A DNA stretch of 64,000 nucleotides from Rhopalosiphum padi (taxonomy: Eukaryota > Arthropoda > Insecta > Hemiptera > Aphididae): assembly GCF_020882245.1 (NCBI RefSeq), contig NC_083597.1:14666581-14730580 (forward strand). Direction: 5' to 3'. Below, piece by piece: positions 14,389 through 24,374 of the stretch. A program made the position numbers and the translations under genes. The notes under the pieces were generated by a model. That model was not told where the DNA came from and made no database searches. It saw only the letters and a list, made by a program, of their open reading frames with translations. Numbering within the stretch: position 1 is the first letter of the stretch; the number at the start of each line of letters is the position of its first letter.

Positions 14389-17300
14389 TGGTGTATAGAT
14401 ATGCAGACTAACTCTGGAAAAGCCGAGTGCTGATACACATATAGGTTGGTAGGTATTTTGTTTTTTTTTCGTGATATTTTTGATTTTCTTGGAGTTGGAT
14501 TTAAAATTCGTTTCGGCTGCCGGCCGCCGGGGTCGACACTGTTTAAAAACTTATTAATTTCTCGACGCACACTGATTATAATCGAACAACAATCTCATTG
14601 TTTATAAGGCGAGCGCGATGAAGAAAAAAAATTTAAACACAAAAAGGATATGTGTGTACTGTATAGGTACACGGAGAAGAAGGTTTTTAAATTCTGGTAG
14701 CTGCAGGGGTTCTCATAGTCTGCCCCCCATCGGTCCTGTGTTTATCGGTCGCAGCTCCCGTCTGACAAAATCCTTTCATCATTATCGCCGCATCACACCC
14801 TTTTGTTTGATACGCGCACATACTCACTCGATCACTATTGTATAGTGTAAAACTTGATACATATTATATACTGCACCAGCAGATATAGACACGTTATTAA
14901 CTGCTGCCTCACTTATTATTATTATCATTACCATCATCATCAATTGTGTTATAATGATTAAAATGGTTCGGGGGCCTTTTACCGATCCTCTTTTGTTATC
15001 GACTAATAAACATTATGCCGAGACAATGGTTGATTTTTTTTCACTCGTCCTAGGCCTATTATAGTTTATCAATAAATTTTAGAAAAATTTAACAATTTTT
15101 TTTTTCAAGCATTATTATACTGTATAAATATTGTAACGTTATAACCACATTAAACTATTGCAGCGCATTTATTAATATTCTTTTACATGATATGTTTTCG
15201 TATAAATACTATTTGCTAAAAATTAGAATGATTATAATTACACCGTTGTTACGTTAAGTGTAGGTAAATCAATGTAACTAATTTAATCAAATCAATTGTA
15301 ATATCTAATAATAATATATATATAGTGTCAAAATCTCAAATTAATTAATTAGTGTTATATTACACTAGTATTATTAATTTTTTCATGGGAGGTCAATGAT
15401 ATGAAAAGTATGATGCCAATTCGAGTATATGTTACATCATTAAAAAACAGCGCACTAGCTTCAGAATGTTAAATTCAAATTGTTTAATCGAATGTCATTT
15501 ATTGTCTGTGTATTATAATATTTATGTATGTTAAAGACTGTAAATAAAATAAAATTAATAAATATACAAATAAATAGTATATAAATAATCATTAAATTAT
15601 ATTTTGTCAGTAATTGCAGATTACAATGTTAATACTTATAGATAATACTAATATTATATTACATTGAATGTTTCTATCAAATTTTGAATAAAAACAAAGT
15701 ATCTAATTTTAGTGATAGCATACCGAAACTTTAATTGTTATAAAAACGTTTGCGAGAAATTTCTTCGCGAAAACCGAACTACGTGTTGAAGAAAATAAAT
15801 ACTGTATTTGACACGATATATCAGATGCAGGGACGCGATTTTACTCCGTATGACGATGTATTATTATTATATTATTGCTGATGGTTTACAAAGATGAACC
15901 ACATTAAGTTTAGGTATTAGTACGTACCTGTTTTGGTAACGTGTGAGACGCGCCAATTGTATTGATAAATTATCGTCTTCGCGCAAAACAAGTTTTCCAT
16001 ATAATAGGGATTTCTGCAAAGCGTGGCGTGCGAATAGAATAGGGACAACCCTCTCCCCCACGATAAAATTATGAGAAACGTTTGAAAAATAAACATCACC
16101 AGTAATACGCTGCGCCGCATGTATGTGATATAAAATAGGGTGTTGTGTTGCGCTTAATCCCGCGGTTGTTAATAATGATAGTTAACATCGGGCTCGCACA
16201 AGCACACATGACGATAACAAAAGAGCCTTTCAAAACACTCATTTATTTATTGTTCAAGATGCTTCGTCGTCCATTAATTTCTCAACTGGATCTCGACCAT
16301 ATCACAACCATAGCAATAATATAATAATAATAATAATGATGATGATGATGATATAATATAATAATATATGTCTTATATGATATTAGACGTAGAACAAAAG
16401 GATCTGCACCCCATCCACTCCCCTTTCCTTATTACAATACAACCCATACTTTTATACATGATATATATACATAGGACTCAAAACTCTCGATTGATACGCT
16501 CCCTTTACCGTTATAATATATTATGTTACTGAGAAAGGCCCGAAATTATTTGTCAATATTCTGAATAGTGCAAAAAACAACTTTTTGCAGCTAAAGCTGT
16601 AGAATGTAGATAATATTGTTTAAGCATAGGCAAGCTAGATTTCTGCAGTAGATGATGATCGAGAATATGCGGATACCAAAAATATTTTATCAGTAAATCA
16701 GTAATATTACGTTTATTATTAAATAGGCACAAAAACAAGAACATTTAATTAAGTTTTGAATTTAAAAAGTAATGATTCTGAACTAAATTAAACTACAAAC
16801 ATGATTGTACTGTGTGTATAGTTTTATATAGGTACCAGACAGTATAACGAAAAAATATTTAAAACTTAACTAAAAAACTAAAATTTGATTCAAAATTACA
16901 CAAAAATTCTATAATGTGATAATTAAATAAATATATTTAATAGGGTGTAAAAGTCTCATCAAATTCGACGGCTTTGATTATATCATAATTTAAAATATAT
17001 ATATATATATATAGGCAGTTACTTATTCATAGGAGCAAGAAGGGGGCGGTGAGGATAGTTTGCGCTTTCACCCTCAAAACAAGAATCGAAGTCATGGTCC
17101 TCATAATTTTTCATAGCTATTAAATAACAGACACAAAAATAAATAAATATACACACTATTTTTCTATGATAAAATCATTAAAATCAATAAATTCTTTGCT
17201 TCACTCAGAATCTAAAATATATTTAAAAGTGAAAAATATACTAAATGGAAAATATCTATTTAAAAATTCATAATAGTTTTTAAATTTCTTATTCATTTTG

Positions 17301-19446
17301 AATAATTTTAAAAGCAAACTGAGATGGGAGTTATTTGATGGGTGTTTGAGCTGAGATAACCCATCCCTCACGGGTTTGTAGGTTCTTAGCAAACTTAGCA
17401 CCCCCTGAATTTAAGGTCTAGTTGCGCCGTTTTATGTGCGTACTTACTCTCGGTTGTGTAACTGGAATCCACCGTTATCAGCGCAGATGACGCAATTGTG
17501 ATTTTATATGTTTGACCGTCGCCGCTGCCACCACCAACCTACCGGTTAGTATTAGACAAATTGCCTGGTGATTATTTGAGGTATAGTGCGATCGTTGTAA
17601 GAGTGTATAAAGAAAATTATAAATTAGGTCACGCCACCACTGGGGCGATTTTATATTTAGTAATCGCCACTAATCAGCTCTTTTGCACGGACAATTTACA
17701 TTTTCTACGGTCTGTTGTGAGCGCCGCTCTAGACGCGAACGTCGACGTCACCGTCGTAGTTAAAACAACAACTACCTAGTTTACTTAGGCAACGTGAAAC
17801 CACAAACAGTTTTTGCGAAGTTCAAAAAATATAGGTACAAAGTGATTCACCAAATCTATGCACACACCACCATTTTTCTCTCAAATTACATTTTAATTTA
17901 AAACTTGATTTTTGGAACTTTTAAGTGCCTTTACATAAAAAAATAGGTTGTTTAAAAGATGGTTATGATGATTTGAAAACTTTAGTAATTAATACTAATC
18001 CGTCTGGCATCTATATAAATATTTTTATTTCTATTTCACATTTTTGTAAGATAATTTTAAGCACTTTTATCCTTGATATGTACACTACAATAACTCAAAA
18101 ATTTCTAGTTAGAATTTCGATATGGATACACCAATATTTTCAATAAAAAAATCAACTATTTAACAATTATCATTAAAAAAAAATTGTTTTTCACTATAAA
18201 AATAGAAGTTTATACCGTCACAGGACACTCCTTAATTGGTATATATAGATAATCTAAATAATCGAAAATACGGATCTCAAGTATACTTAAAAATAACAAA
18301 AATCGGAATTTGAATAAATGCATTATTAAAGAAATGAGAGCGAGCATGTTTGATGAATCACCCTATTTAACAATATTATGTAGGTATATAATGAGTATTA
18401 TTATAATGCACATTGAGCGTACCTATATGCCGTTGTAGCCTGTTGACGTTGTCGCCGATGCGCCGCGTCTCCGTGAAAACCGGTGGCGCGGGTCACTGCA
18501 TTCGTAAACAAGAATTTTTTTATTCAGGAATAATATACAATCCTTACATGTTGTATAAAAAAGAAATTAATTAATTGAACATACATGCATCATATACGAG
18601 CGGAGAAATCCGCGACGTTGACGGAATTCCGGAAGTCTGTTTGCTCAATTTTCATACTCTATAAGAGGCCCCATTTCCTATTTTTAGGCGGCGAGGAGTT
18701 GGATTGCTGGAAAAGTAATTGAGATTAGACGTTAATAATATAATAGTCTGTAATCTGAAGATTTGAATATGGCTCTGAATACGATTTCTAAATCGCTATT
18801 TCGCCTTTATTATCGTATATTATCTTTGTTTGAGACATATTATACGAAAAGCTGTATTTTAGGTACCTACGCAAAGGACACGGGATTGAACGATTTTAAT
18901 TTTGTTTGTATTAAACGTTTTTATCAATCTACAGGATTAAATACCATATTCTATAATTATAATATATGTTTAAATAGGTTTTTAAAAGCGAATTTAAAAT
19001 TAATTTCCTTCCCCTAAAGGCCTATACTATGTGAAGCCACAGCATAGGTATATTTGTATTTTGTGTAGGCAATGTGTATACAATTCTAAAATCTAAAGGT
19101 TCATAAAGGACGAATCATCGCAGAAGGGATTAGTTTGATCAACAACGATACCTTTACAAAATCGTTATTGGTTATTTTTTTAAATGATTTAATATATTAT
19201 GTAATTTTACTTTTTTTGTTGTAGTTATTGTACAATGTACCTATATAAGAGTTTAGAACTTTTTGTGTTGAATATAATATCGATACAATACTTAAAATTT
19301 CTGTTTGCTATTTTTGTTACAGAAATCAAAGAAAAATTCCTAAGACCGACAGTGGAGCACTGTTTAAGAAACGAAAATCGGATAAGAGTATTTCGGCCTC
19401 GGAGTTCGACAGTGGAATGAAGGCGAAAAAAAGGAAGATGAATTGA
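1864..19446 (+). CDS. DDX31: DDX31/Dbp7-type DEAD-box ATP-dependent RNA helicase, 11 exons, 641 aa
   Basis: Exons: 1864-1980, 2058-2285, 3529-3795, 3862-4082, 4187-4445, 4503-4694, 5161-5351, 5527-5587, 5721-5820, 7297-7462, 19323-19446. All introns are GT-AG and phases match, giving 1926 nt including TGA. The ATG is the first after an in-frame stop (TAA at 1822) and has A at -3. Residues seen: Q-motif glutamine 132, motif I SETGSGKT 149-156, Ia PTREL 187-191, Ib GTPGR 236-240, DEAD 262-265, SAT 299-301, motif IV LVFMAT 373-378, motif V to about 436 with DVASRGLD, motif VI HRVGRTAR 457-464. The FSTSTYKDL segment before the Q motif (100-108) and the C-terminal HLGHYAKSF/RDAPR block (about 570-586, DUF4217 type) separate DDX31/Dbp7 from other DEAD-box proteins. 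Known family role: nucleolar helicase for 60S ribosomal subunit assembly. The protein is somewhat shorter than human DDX31 or yeast Dbp7, mainly at the ends. No catalytic residue is missing. Confidence 0.93.
2601..2797. mobile_element. TTAA-flanked short inverted-repeat element in DDX31 intron 2
   Basis: CTTAAG at both ends contains a TTAA that could be the target duplication. Directly inside lie inverted ends GAGCAAGGCGCAATTTGAG and the complement of CTCAAATTGCGCTTATAC, which share the 12-mer CGCAATTTGAG plus flanking bases. The interior holds G-runs near the middle and C-runs near the right end. There is no coding capacity. This is a non-autonomous DNA element (MITE), possibly using a piggyBac-like TTAA site. 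Confidence 0.6.
2793..3233. mobile_element. 441-bp TTAA-flanked MITE with about 60-bp inverted ends, DDX31 intron 2
   Basis: The left end after TTAA reads GAGGACGCTTCACTCGC and the right end is the complement of GAAGACGCTTCACCCGC, also next to TTAA. The inverted similarity continues inward through ACAAACATA and ACATAGTAAAA for about 60 bp at roughly 80 percent identity. It shares its left TTAA with the right TTAA of the 2601-2797 element. It has no open frame. TTAA target and length fit a non-autonomous piggyBac-like MITE, but the family is not confirmed. Confidence 0.65.
5907..6241. mobile_element. Foldback (near-palindromic) element in DDX31 intron 9
   Basis: The two halves are inverted copies. 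CTATTTCCAAT near 5920 pairs with ATTGGAAATAG near 6225, AAATTTGAATTT near 5972 pairs with AAATTCAAATCT near 6165, and TTTCCCACATTTTTGATTTT near 6009 pairs with AAAATCGAAAATGTGGGAAA near 6121. Arms are about 120 bp around a GGTGGGGAGGGGGG-containing centre. There is no coding capacity. It could form a strong hairpin in the DDX31 pre-mRNA. Confidence 0.65.
6242..7296. other. Remainder of DDX31 intron 9, AT-rich
   Basis: No gene was found. The sequence GGACCACCCTAAT at about 6802-6813 resembles, in reverse, the AGGGTGG ends of several repeats elsewhere in the window, so a transposon relic probably covers part of 6540-6815. Confidence 0.35.
10568..10834 (+). CDS. Hypothetical 88-aa ORF inside DDX31 intron 10
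   Basis: The frame opens at an ATG reading MPRRCVLEKILVTG and runs to a stop at 10832-10834 through sequence clearly more GC-rich than its surroundings. The product is basic, without a recognised domain, signal peptide or membrane segment. It could be a nested small gene, a fragment of a decayed mobile element, or chance. No promoter or family match was recognised. Confidence 0.18.
   Translation: MPRRCVLEKILVTGQLLLSERFSWKIGLWVLRRGMVNNNKISNYLARTNYRLDVRLGFPDYVTAYAPHNLQGRLEHFSCSFSIDRIYL
12281..12830. mobile_element. Probable repeat relic with GGGTGATCCATTT end
   Basis: TACCGGGTGATCCATTTAAC at 12281 matches the style of other repeat ends in the window, and TTATGAGTTATAAGTACTTT near 12.49 kb is an inverted variant of the CAATAACTCAAAAATT core. 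The right boundary is not visible, so the end given is approximate. Confidence 0.3.
14358..14385. repeat. (GT)n microsatellite
   Basis: Fourteen uninterrupted GT units, followed by TTGTGGTG. Confidence 0.95.
15928..16013 (-). other. Exon-like segment on the minus strand within DDX31 intron 10
   Basis: Read on the minus strand, TTTGCAG precedes an 86-bp open segment that ends CCAAAACAG and is followed by GTACGTAC, a strong donor. It encodes 28 residues plus two bases, starting KSLLYGKLVLREDDNLS. The acceptor has a poor pyrimidine tract. No partner exon was identified and the peptide is not recognised. Confidence 0.2.
16316..16354. repeat. (ATA)n/(ATG)n trinucleotide tract
   Basis: A run of AAT/ATA units passes directly into five ATG units and back to ATA. 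Confidence 0.85.
17841..18366. mobile_element. MITE-like element with GTGATTCACC-type inverted ends
   Basis: The left end AGTGATTCACCAAA is inverted at the right end (TTTGATGAATCACCCT, 18349-18364). Weaker inverted similarity reaches about 90 bp inward (GATTTTTGGAACTTTTAAGT against the complement of ACTTAAAAATAACAAAAATC). The core contains CAATAACTCAAAAATT at about 18090, also found in variant form near 12.49, 50.17 and 55.83 kb. Non-coding. Confidence 0.5.
19323..19446 (+). CDS. DDX31: Terminal coding exon of DDX31 (basic C-terminal tail)
   Basis: Exon 10 ends with two bases (AA) of a lysine codon before a GTTAGT donor. The strong acceptor at 19321-19322, preceded by a pyrimidine-rich run, supplies the single A that completes it. 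The frame then reads 40 codons to TGA at 19444-19446. The tail is rich in Lys, Arg and Ser, with KKRK at 616-619 and KAKKRK near the end, which look like nuclear/nucleolar localisation signals and fit the basic tails of this family. The assignment rests on phase, splice signal and composition. A further small exon in the 11.86-kb intron is not excluded, but none is needed. Confidence 0.8.
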
Positions 19447-19529
19447 AATCTGACGTGGCGTACATTAATTTGAGTTTATGTAATCGACAACTATTGCAAT
19501 ACATAATAACGACAGATTTTTTTTTTAAA

Positions 19530-19535
19530 AATAAA
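19530..19535 (+). terminator. AATAAA polyadenylation signal for DDX31
   Basis: A canonical AATAAA lies 84 bp past the DDX31 stop codon. It would give a 3' UTR of roughly 100 bases. In such AT-rich DNA the hexamer alone is weak evidence; its position makes it credible. Confidence 0.55.
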
Positions 19536-22175
19536 TTATAATTCTTCACTTTTTAAGTTATTTTTTTTTTATATATATATATATATATAATTAACAATTT
19601 CGATTCTGAACTGACAAGACTTACAATAGAATAAATTGTTATAATTGCATACGAAATACACATAACAGAAATCGCGAATTAATTGACAAGATTGTAACGT
19701 TAGTTTGATACGGTCTAACTAAAATAAAAGGTAAATACGTATTATAGTTTTGCGTAAGCCGTTGATAATGACGGTTTGAGATGTTCTTGTTGGCGTTCTA
19801 GAGTTCAACATTTGTTATTATGGCGAATCGTATAACGAGGGGTAATAATAAAAATAAAAAAACGTTTTATACATTATTATATTTGTACATATTTTCCCCG
19901 CGGCCGTATAATAAGGTTTGCAAACAAGTAACAACTGATAAACTACTTGTGTATTTGTTTATGCGTGTTCCTATTGTTGTACGTGTATAATACGTAGGCA
20001 CACTTAACGGAATGAATTTCGAACATTTCACAATCTCATTTTAATTTTAATTTTTAATTAATTATGATCATGCAACGAGTGAATAATCAACGCTGTACAT
20101 AGTGTCCATTCACACGTAAGTATAATATAATATTATTATTATTGTGCGCGCGTCCACAACGCGTTGGAATATACCGCGTGGATAAAGTATCCAGTCTATC
20201 ATAATAACGGTTACAATATTGAACGGTTTGAACGAAATAATATATTGTTTATTTGGTAATACTTTTGTGCAGGTTTACTGCTAGTTACTATACATATACT
20301 ACATAAACTATACTCGCGTTATACTTAACGCGATATAATATGATAGATAACATTTAAAAATTATTCCTGTTCTTATGTTTATTTAAATTTAATATGAATA
20401 TATTTTTGCTTAATTCGATACAAAAAATTGGAAAAGTTGTTACTTTCGTATTAATTTTGAGGCAGCCACAGCCAATTTGTACAAATCCTGTTTGTATAAG
20501 TCGCGCGGTCGTCTGTATGATAAAGTGTCAATAATCACGCAAAATCACAATCATGGCGTCTGATGAATATAAAATATTATTATTTGTTAGAGTTTAAACA
20601 CGTTGAAGAGGAGAATATTTTCTTCGAGATAATTTCATATTATATTTTGTATACCTTTTATGAAAAATATTTGTCAACAAAGGAGTTGCAATATAGTAAT
20701 ATGTCTTAATAACTAATGTAAAACAATATAACTTCTTATCGTTATTGACAGCATTTAAAAAAAGGATAATATTAGCCATTAGGTAACATTATGAGTTATG
20801 ACGATATCCCGAAAATGTTCTCCTCTTCAATTTTGGTAATAATATTCAAACCCTAACAGTGACCTTATGTAATTTTACTATATATTTCCAGTTTGATGTG
20901 CATACTGCATACGGGTATTAAGTTCTTTGAACTTTTAAGAGTAGAAATTCCCACCGAGATTCCGTTAAGAGAGTCTCATAATTTAGATTTCAGGGGTTTC
21001 GGATACAAATTTAACATCTACCGTTTAAAGAGCATTATGTATGGCGATAAACATTTTTCAACGAGTACTACCCTTTTTTATAGTCCTTTTTAATAAATAG
21101 TCAGGATAACGGTTCTTATTCTATACTCGAACAACTTAATAATACAATTGTAATAAATATAAATTAATATTAAATACTATAATTTTCAAATCATCATAGT
21201 TCCATGTTATCGTTAGTATTTATAATTTAATTAAGTACTCGATAAATAATTTATAAAATTTTAATTGATAAGTATATCAATATAATTTAAAAAAAAACCA
21301 TCTCACATGGTCACATAAAATATCCATAATTATCTTTTGAAAAAGAAATGTTTTCCCACATGACACTTCTTAGATTATATGAAAAGTTTAAGGAATTAAA
21401 AGTATGGGTATACCTATTTAAAAATTGAAAAAATTATAATTTGTTCATTACTAAAGAAAAAAATTGAAGTGAACATACTTTTCGTGAACCACCCTATGAT
21501 CGATATCTTATAATTATTCACTTAAATACTGATTACAGTCAATTATGTGGTCGAAAATAACACCACATAGGTATATGTGGACGATATATTATTACGTATG
21601 TCCAGAGCGTAAACACTATTACAATTTATCATTACTCGTGCGTCGTGTGTTGTCCGTGCAGTATATAATATTACCAAACTAAAGGGACAAATTATGTTTA
21701 ATTGGCCAAGTGATGATCCACTGCCTTCGACGAAGACGACGCGCGACGTTACGGCACACCGTGCGCGTATACACGTGTGTATAGGTAAGGTACACAAACA
21801 CATACACACACACACAGACACAGACATTTTCTTAGCTCAAGGCTCAAGGTTAAATCAATGACCTCACCCGTGTGTGTGTCTTTTCCTCGCCAAGGATATT
21901 AACGATAATAATAATCGAAATTTCAGATAGCTTTGAGGTAGTAGTCGTCAGATTGGTACTTTGTTAAGCGTTTTCCATTAATGACTATAGAGCGCGATAT
22001 AGGCGGCGGCAGGCCATCAGGTGTCTATCGGTTTATTCGTATACGTATAGGCATATACCTATATATGTATATACATACCTATGTAACGTGATGAATTTTA
22101 ATTGTAATGTGCCACTACAATGAGAGAATACCGCCGCCGCCGGTAGCGTTGTTTTGTCCGATTCAATCACATGCG

Positions 22176-22178
<3 letters not shown>
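19536..22178. other. Intergenic region downstream of DDX31
   Basis: No gene was recognised. It has an (AT)n run at 19571-19589, a GGTTCA-type repeat end (GTGAACCACCCTATG at about 21485-21499), and a CpG-rich islet at 21.7-22.2 kb with an exon-like segment at 21694-21784. Confidence 0.4.
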
Positions 22179-22232
<54 letters not shown>

Positions 22233-22242
22233 GCGCGCGCGC
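22179..22242. repeat. (AC)26 microsatellite followed by a GC run
   Basis: Twenty-six perfect AC units (22179-22230) are followed after two bases by alternating GC. The whole tract is alternating purine-pyrimidine, a Z-DNA-prone pattern. Confidence 0.97.
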
Positions 22243-22590
22243 GTTAGATTTTAATAATAATATAATATTATAAAGGTAATATACGCGCTGCAGACGAGTC
22301 TTTATTTTATTCGAATATAATCGTACTATTATTATATATTTATATATGACGCACGGCAGCTATTGCGACACAATAAAAGACCCTCCGCGAGATTTCGTGC
22401 CGTAAACAAGTGTATTGTAGCTCGATGGGTAGCGGTATATTGTAAGTATAATACGAAAACCATAACTTTAATTTTGACTTTTAAATGATCTCAATAATAA
22501 TTAATATATTATGGAAATAATCATCGTCATTATGACACCGTGTCGAGCCACTAGATGGTGATGGTTTGTGGACATAAATCCCCTACACAC

Positions 22591-22759
22591 AAGGCCGTAT
22601 CTGGAAATGAATTTCGGGAGGGGTTTCAAGCTATAAAAATTGTGTTCTAATTTTATTATAATATTGTATAATGGGTTATTTTACTGTCACATAATATAAC
22701 ACAAACAAATTTCAGGAGGGGGGAGGTTGAACCCCCAAAACCTCCCCAGGTACGGCCTT
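22591..22759. mobile_element. 169-bp element with AAGGCCGTA(T/C)CTGG inverted ends
   Basis: AAGGCCGTATCTGG at 22591-22604 is inverted as CCAGGTACGGCCTT at 22746-22759 (13 of 14 bases). Inside are GGGAGGGG on the left and a G-run/C-run hairpin (GGGGGGAGGTTGAACCCCC) on the right. Non-coding. Confidence 0.5.
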
Positions 22760-23390
22760 GCGCCACAAGTATGATGCTTTAGCATATTAACATATACCCG
22801 CAAAATGTGACTATACATACTCGTATAATTACCTAATTGTGCTCTAAGATAACTTTGAAAAACGATCAAGTCAGGATTGTAACCCGAGTTTTTATACGTT
22901 ATTAGTTATTACTTATAATATCCGAGTGGCACGTGGCTCTTGCTTTTTCGTGTTATGTCCAAGCAGTTGTAGCCTGATTAATATAACTAAAAAATTTAAG
23001 ACGAGTCTATCGTATTTATAATATTATTACTTTTATCTATTTAAAAATAACAACTACTTTGCGAATTATTGTAATATAAATATGAAGCTTTTCATTATTC
23101 GAAGTTAAAAACCTATATATTTTACAGACTGATTATACAATGCACATCCTAATATTTTCATGTACACTGATATCTTGAAAATATTCAATAAGGCTTTGCT
23201 CACTAAAATAATCGCAGAATAAATATAATAGACATAGAAACATTTATTAGAATTACTATGACAGTATAAATCGCAAAAAAAAAACGCTTGTCAAGTCAGA
23301 GATCGGCACGTAAACTTTCTAGCTTGATTTTCAATTTTTAAAAATTTATTAATTGTATGCAATATGTATAAATAATATATTTTATTTTTA

Positions 23391-23726
23391 TTTTCATTTA
23401 GAGAGATACATCTCTGAAACCGGAGACCGGAATTTGTCGTTTGGGGTCTTGATAGATTCACATTGGCTGGGAGAAGTGCAGTGAAGATTTTCAAAACTTT
23501 ATCTTTTACAGTTAATTTACTACGTAGCTTCAAAAAAAAATTAAAACACATTTTATTGGGCGTTTTTTTTTATGTTTTTTAACTTTATAGCTTTATAGTG
23601 AGTTAACGATTGAAGATAAAGTTTTGAAAAAATTCACTGCACTTCTCCTAGCCAATGTGAATCTAATAAGACCCCAAATAACAAAATCCGTTCTCCAGTT
23701 TCGGTAATCTACCACGCTAAATGAAA
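23391..23726. mobile_element. 335-bp foldback repeat with about 140-bp arms
   Basis: The left arm (23391-about 23531) is inverted in the right arm (about 23588-23726) at close to 85-90 percent identity over its core. TAGATTCACATTGGCT (23453-23468) pairs with AGCCAATGTGAATCTA (23650-23665), AGAAGTGCAGTGAA pairs with TTCACTGCACTTCT, and TTTCATTTA pairs with TAAATGAAA. The spacer is about 57 bp. Weaker inverted similarity may extend further out. No open frame spans it. Confidence 0.7.
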
Positions 23727-24347
23727 ACCTAGCAAAAAATAACTATTTTTTTAACTGAAAAATTAAATAAATTTTTTTTGAAAATTTTTAACCTCACATT
23801 TTGTATCTACTTGGTAATCCCTTTTTAATGAGCTATCAACCAACTTTTTAGCTATAATAGCGTTGGAGAATAGTTAAAAAATATAAATTTTAGGACTGTT
23901 CATGCTGATGTTTTTGTGGACTCAAATCGTTATACCGCTTGGATGTGATATCTCTCATTAATATTTTATGTTAAAGCTAGCTTAATTATCCACCTACTCA
24001 TTATAACCGAGTTACATTTTTATCATTTTCCTGTTTAACACTAATTCTTGAAGGTTTAAAAATTCAGATTTTTTTTCATTTCAATTACCATACTTACTTG
24101 ATTAAAATATAATTAATAAATAACGATGAATTGAAAAAAAAATATGACAATTATTTAAAACATATTTAAATAAAAATAAAACAACATCTTAAACTTACCT
24201 GTAGTATAAAATGATGCTATACAGATAACGTTATGTAGATAATTATAAAAAAAAGATTAATTAAAATTGATTTTAGAATTACAAAGAATTATATATTCCA
24301 TAATAGGTACATAATATATAATTTTATATCTATTTTAAACTACCTAG

Positions 24348-24374
24348 TATATATATATATATATATATATATAT
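24348..24374. repeat. (TA)n run
   Basis: About 13 TA units. Confidence 0.95.

Larger units (their letters stand above)
7463..19322. other. DDX31 intron 10 (11.86 kb)
   Basis: Contains repeat relics (12.28-12.8 and 17.84-18.37 kb), a (GT)n microsatellite at 14358-14385, a mixed ATA/ATG tract at 16316-16354, and CpG-rich patches at 14.5-14.8, 15.8-16.3, 17.45-17.78 and 18.42-18.7 kb. Two segments are worth testing as nested transcripts: an 88-codon frame at 10568-10834 on the + strand and a minus-strand exon-like segment at 15928-16013. The rest is AT-rich with nothing recognised. Confidence 0.5.

Noticed and set aside
14328..14570. 80-codon basic minus-strand frame
   Set aside because: It has no ATG, and its C-terminal part is a translated (GT)n repeat (His-Thr run).
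21934..21944. TGAGGTAGTAG, identical to the first 11 bases of let-7
   Set aside because: The following bases diverge and no complementary star arm lies within about 100 bp on either side, so no precursor hairpin can form.
22033..22230. Cys-Val repeat frame on the minus strand
   Set aside because: It is only the translation of the (AC)26 microsatellite.
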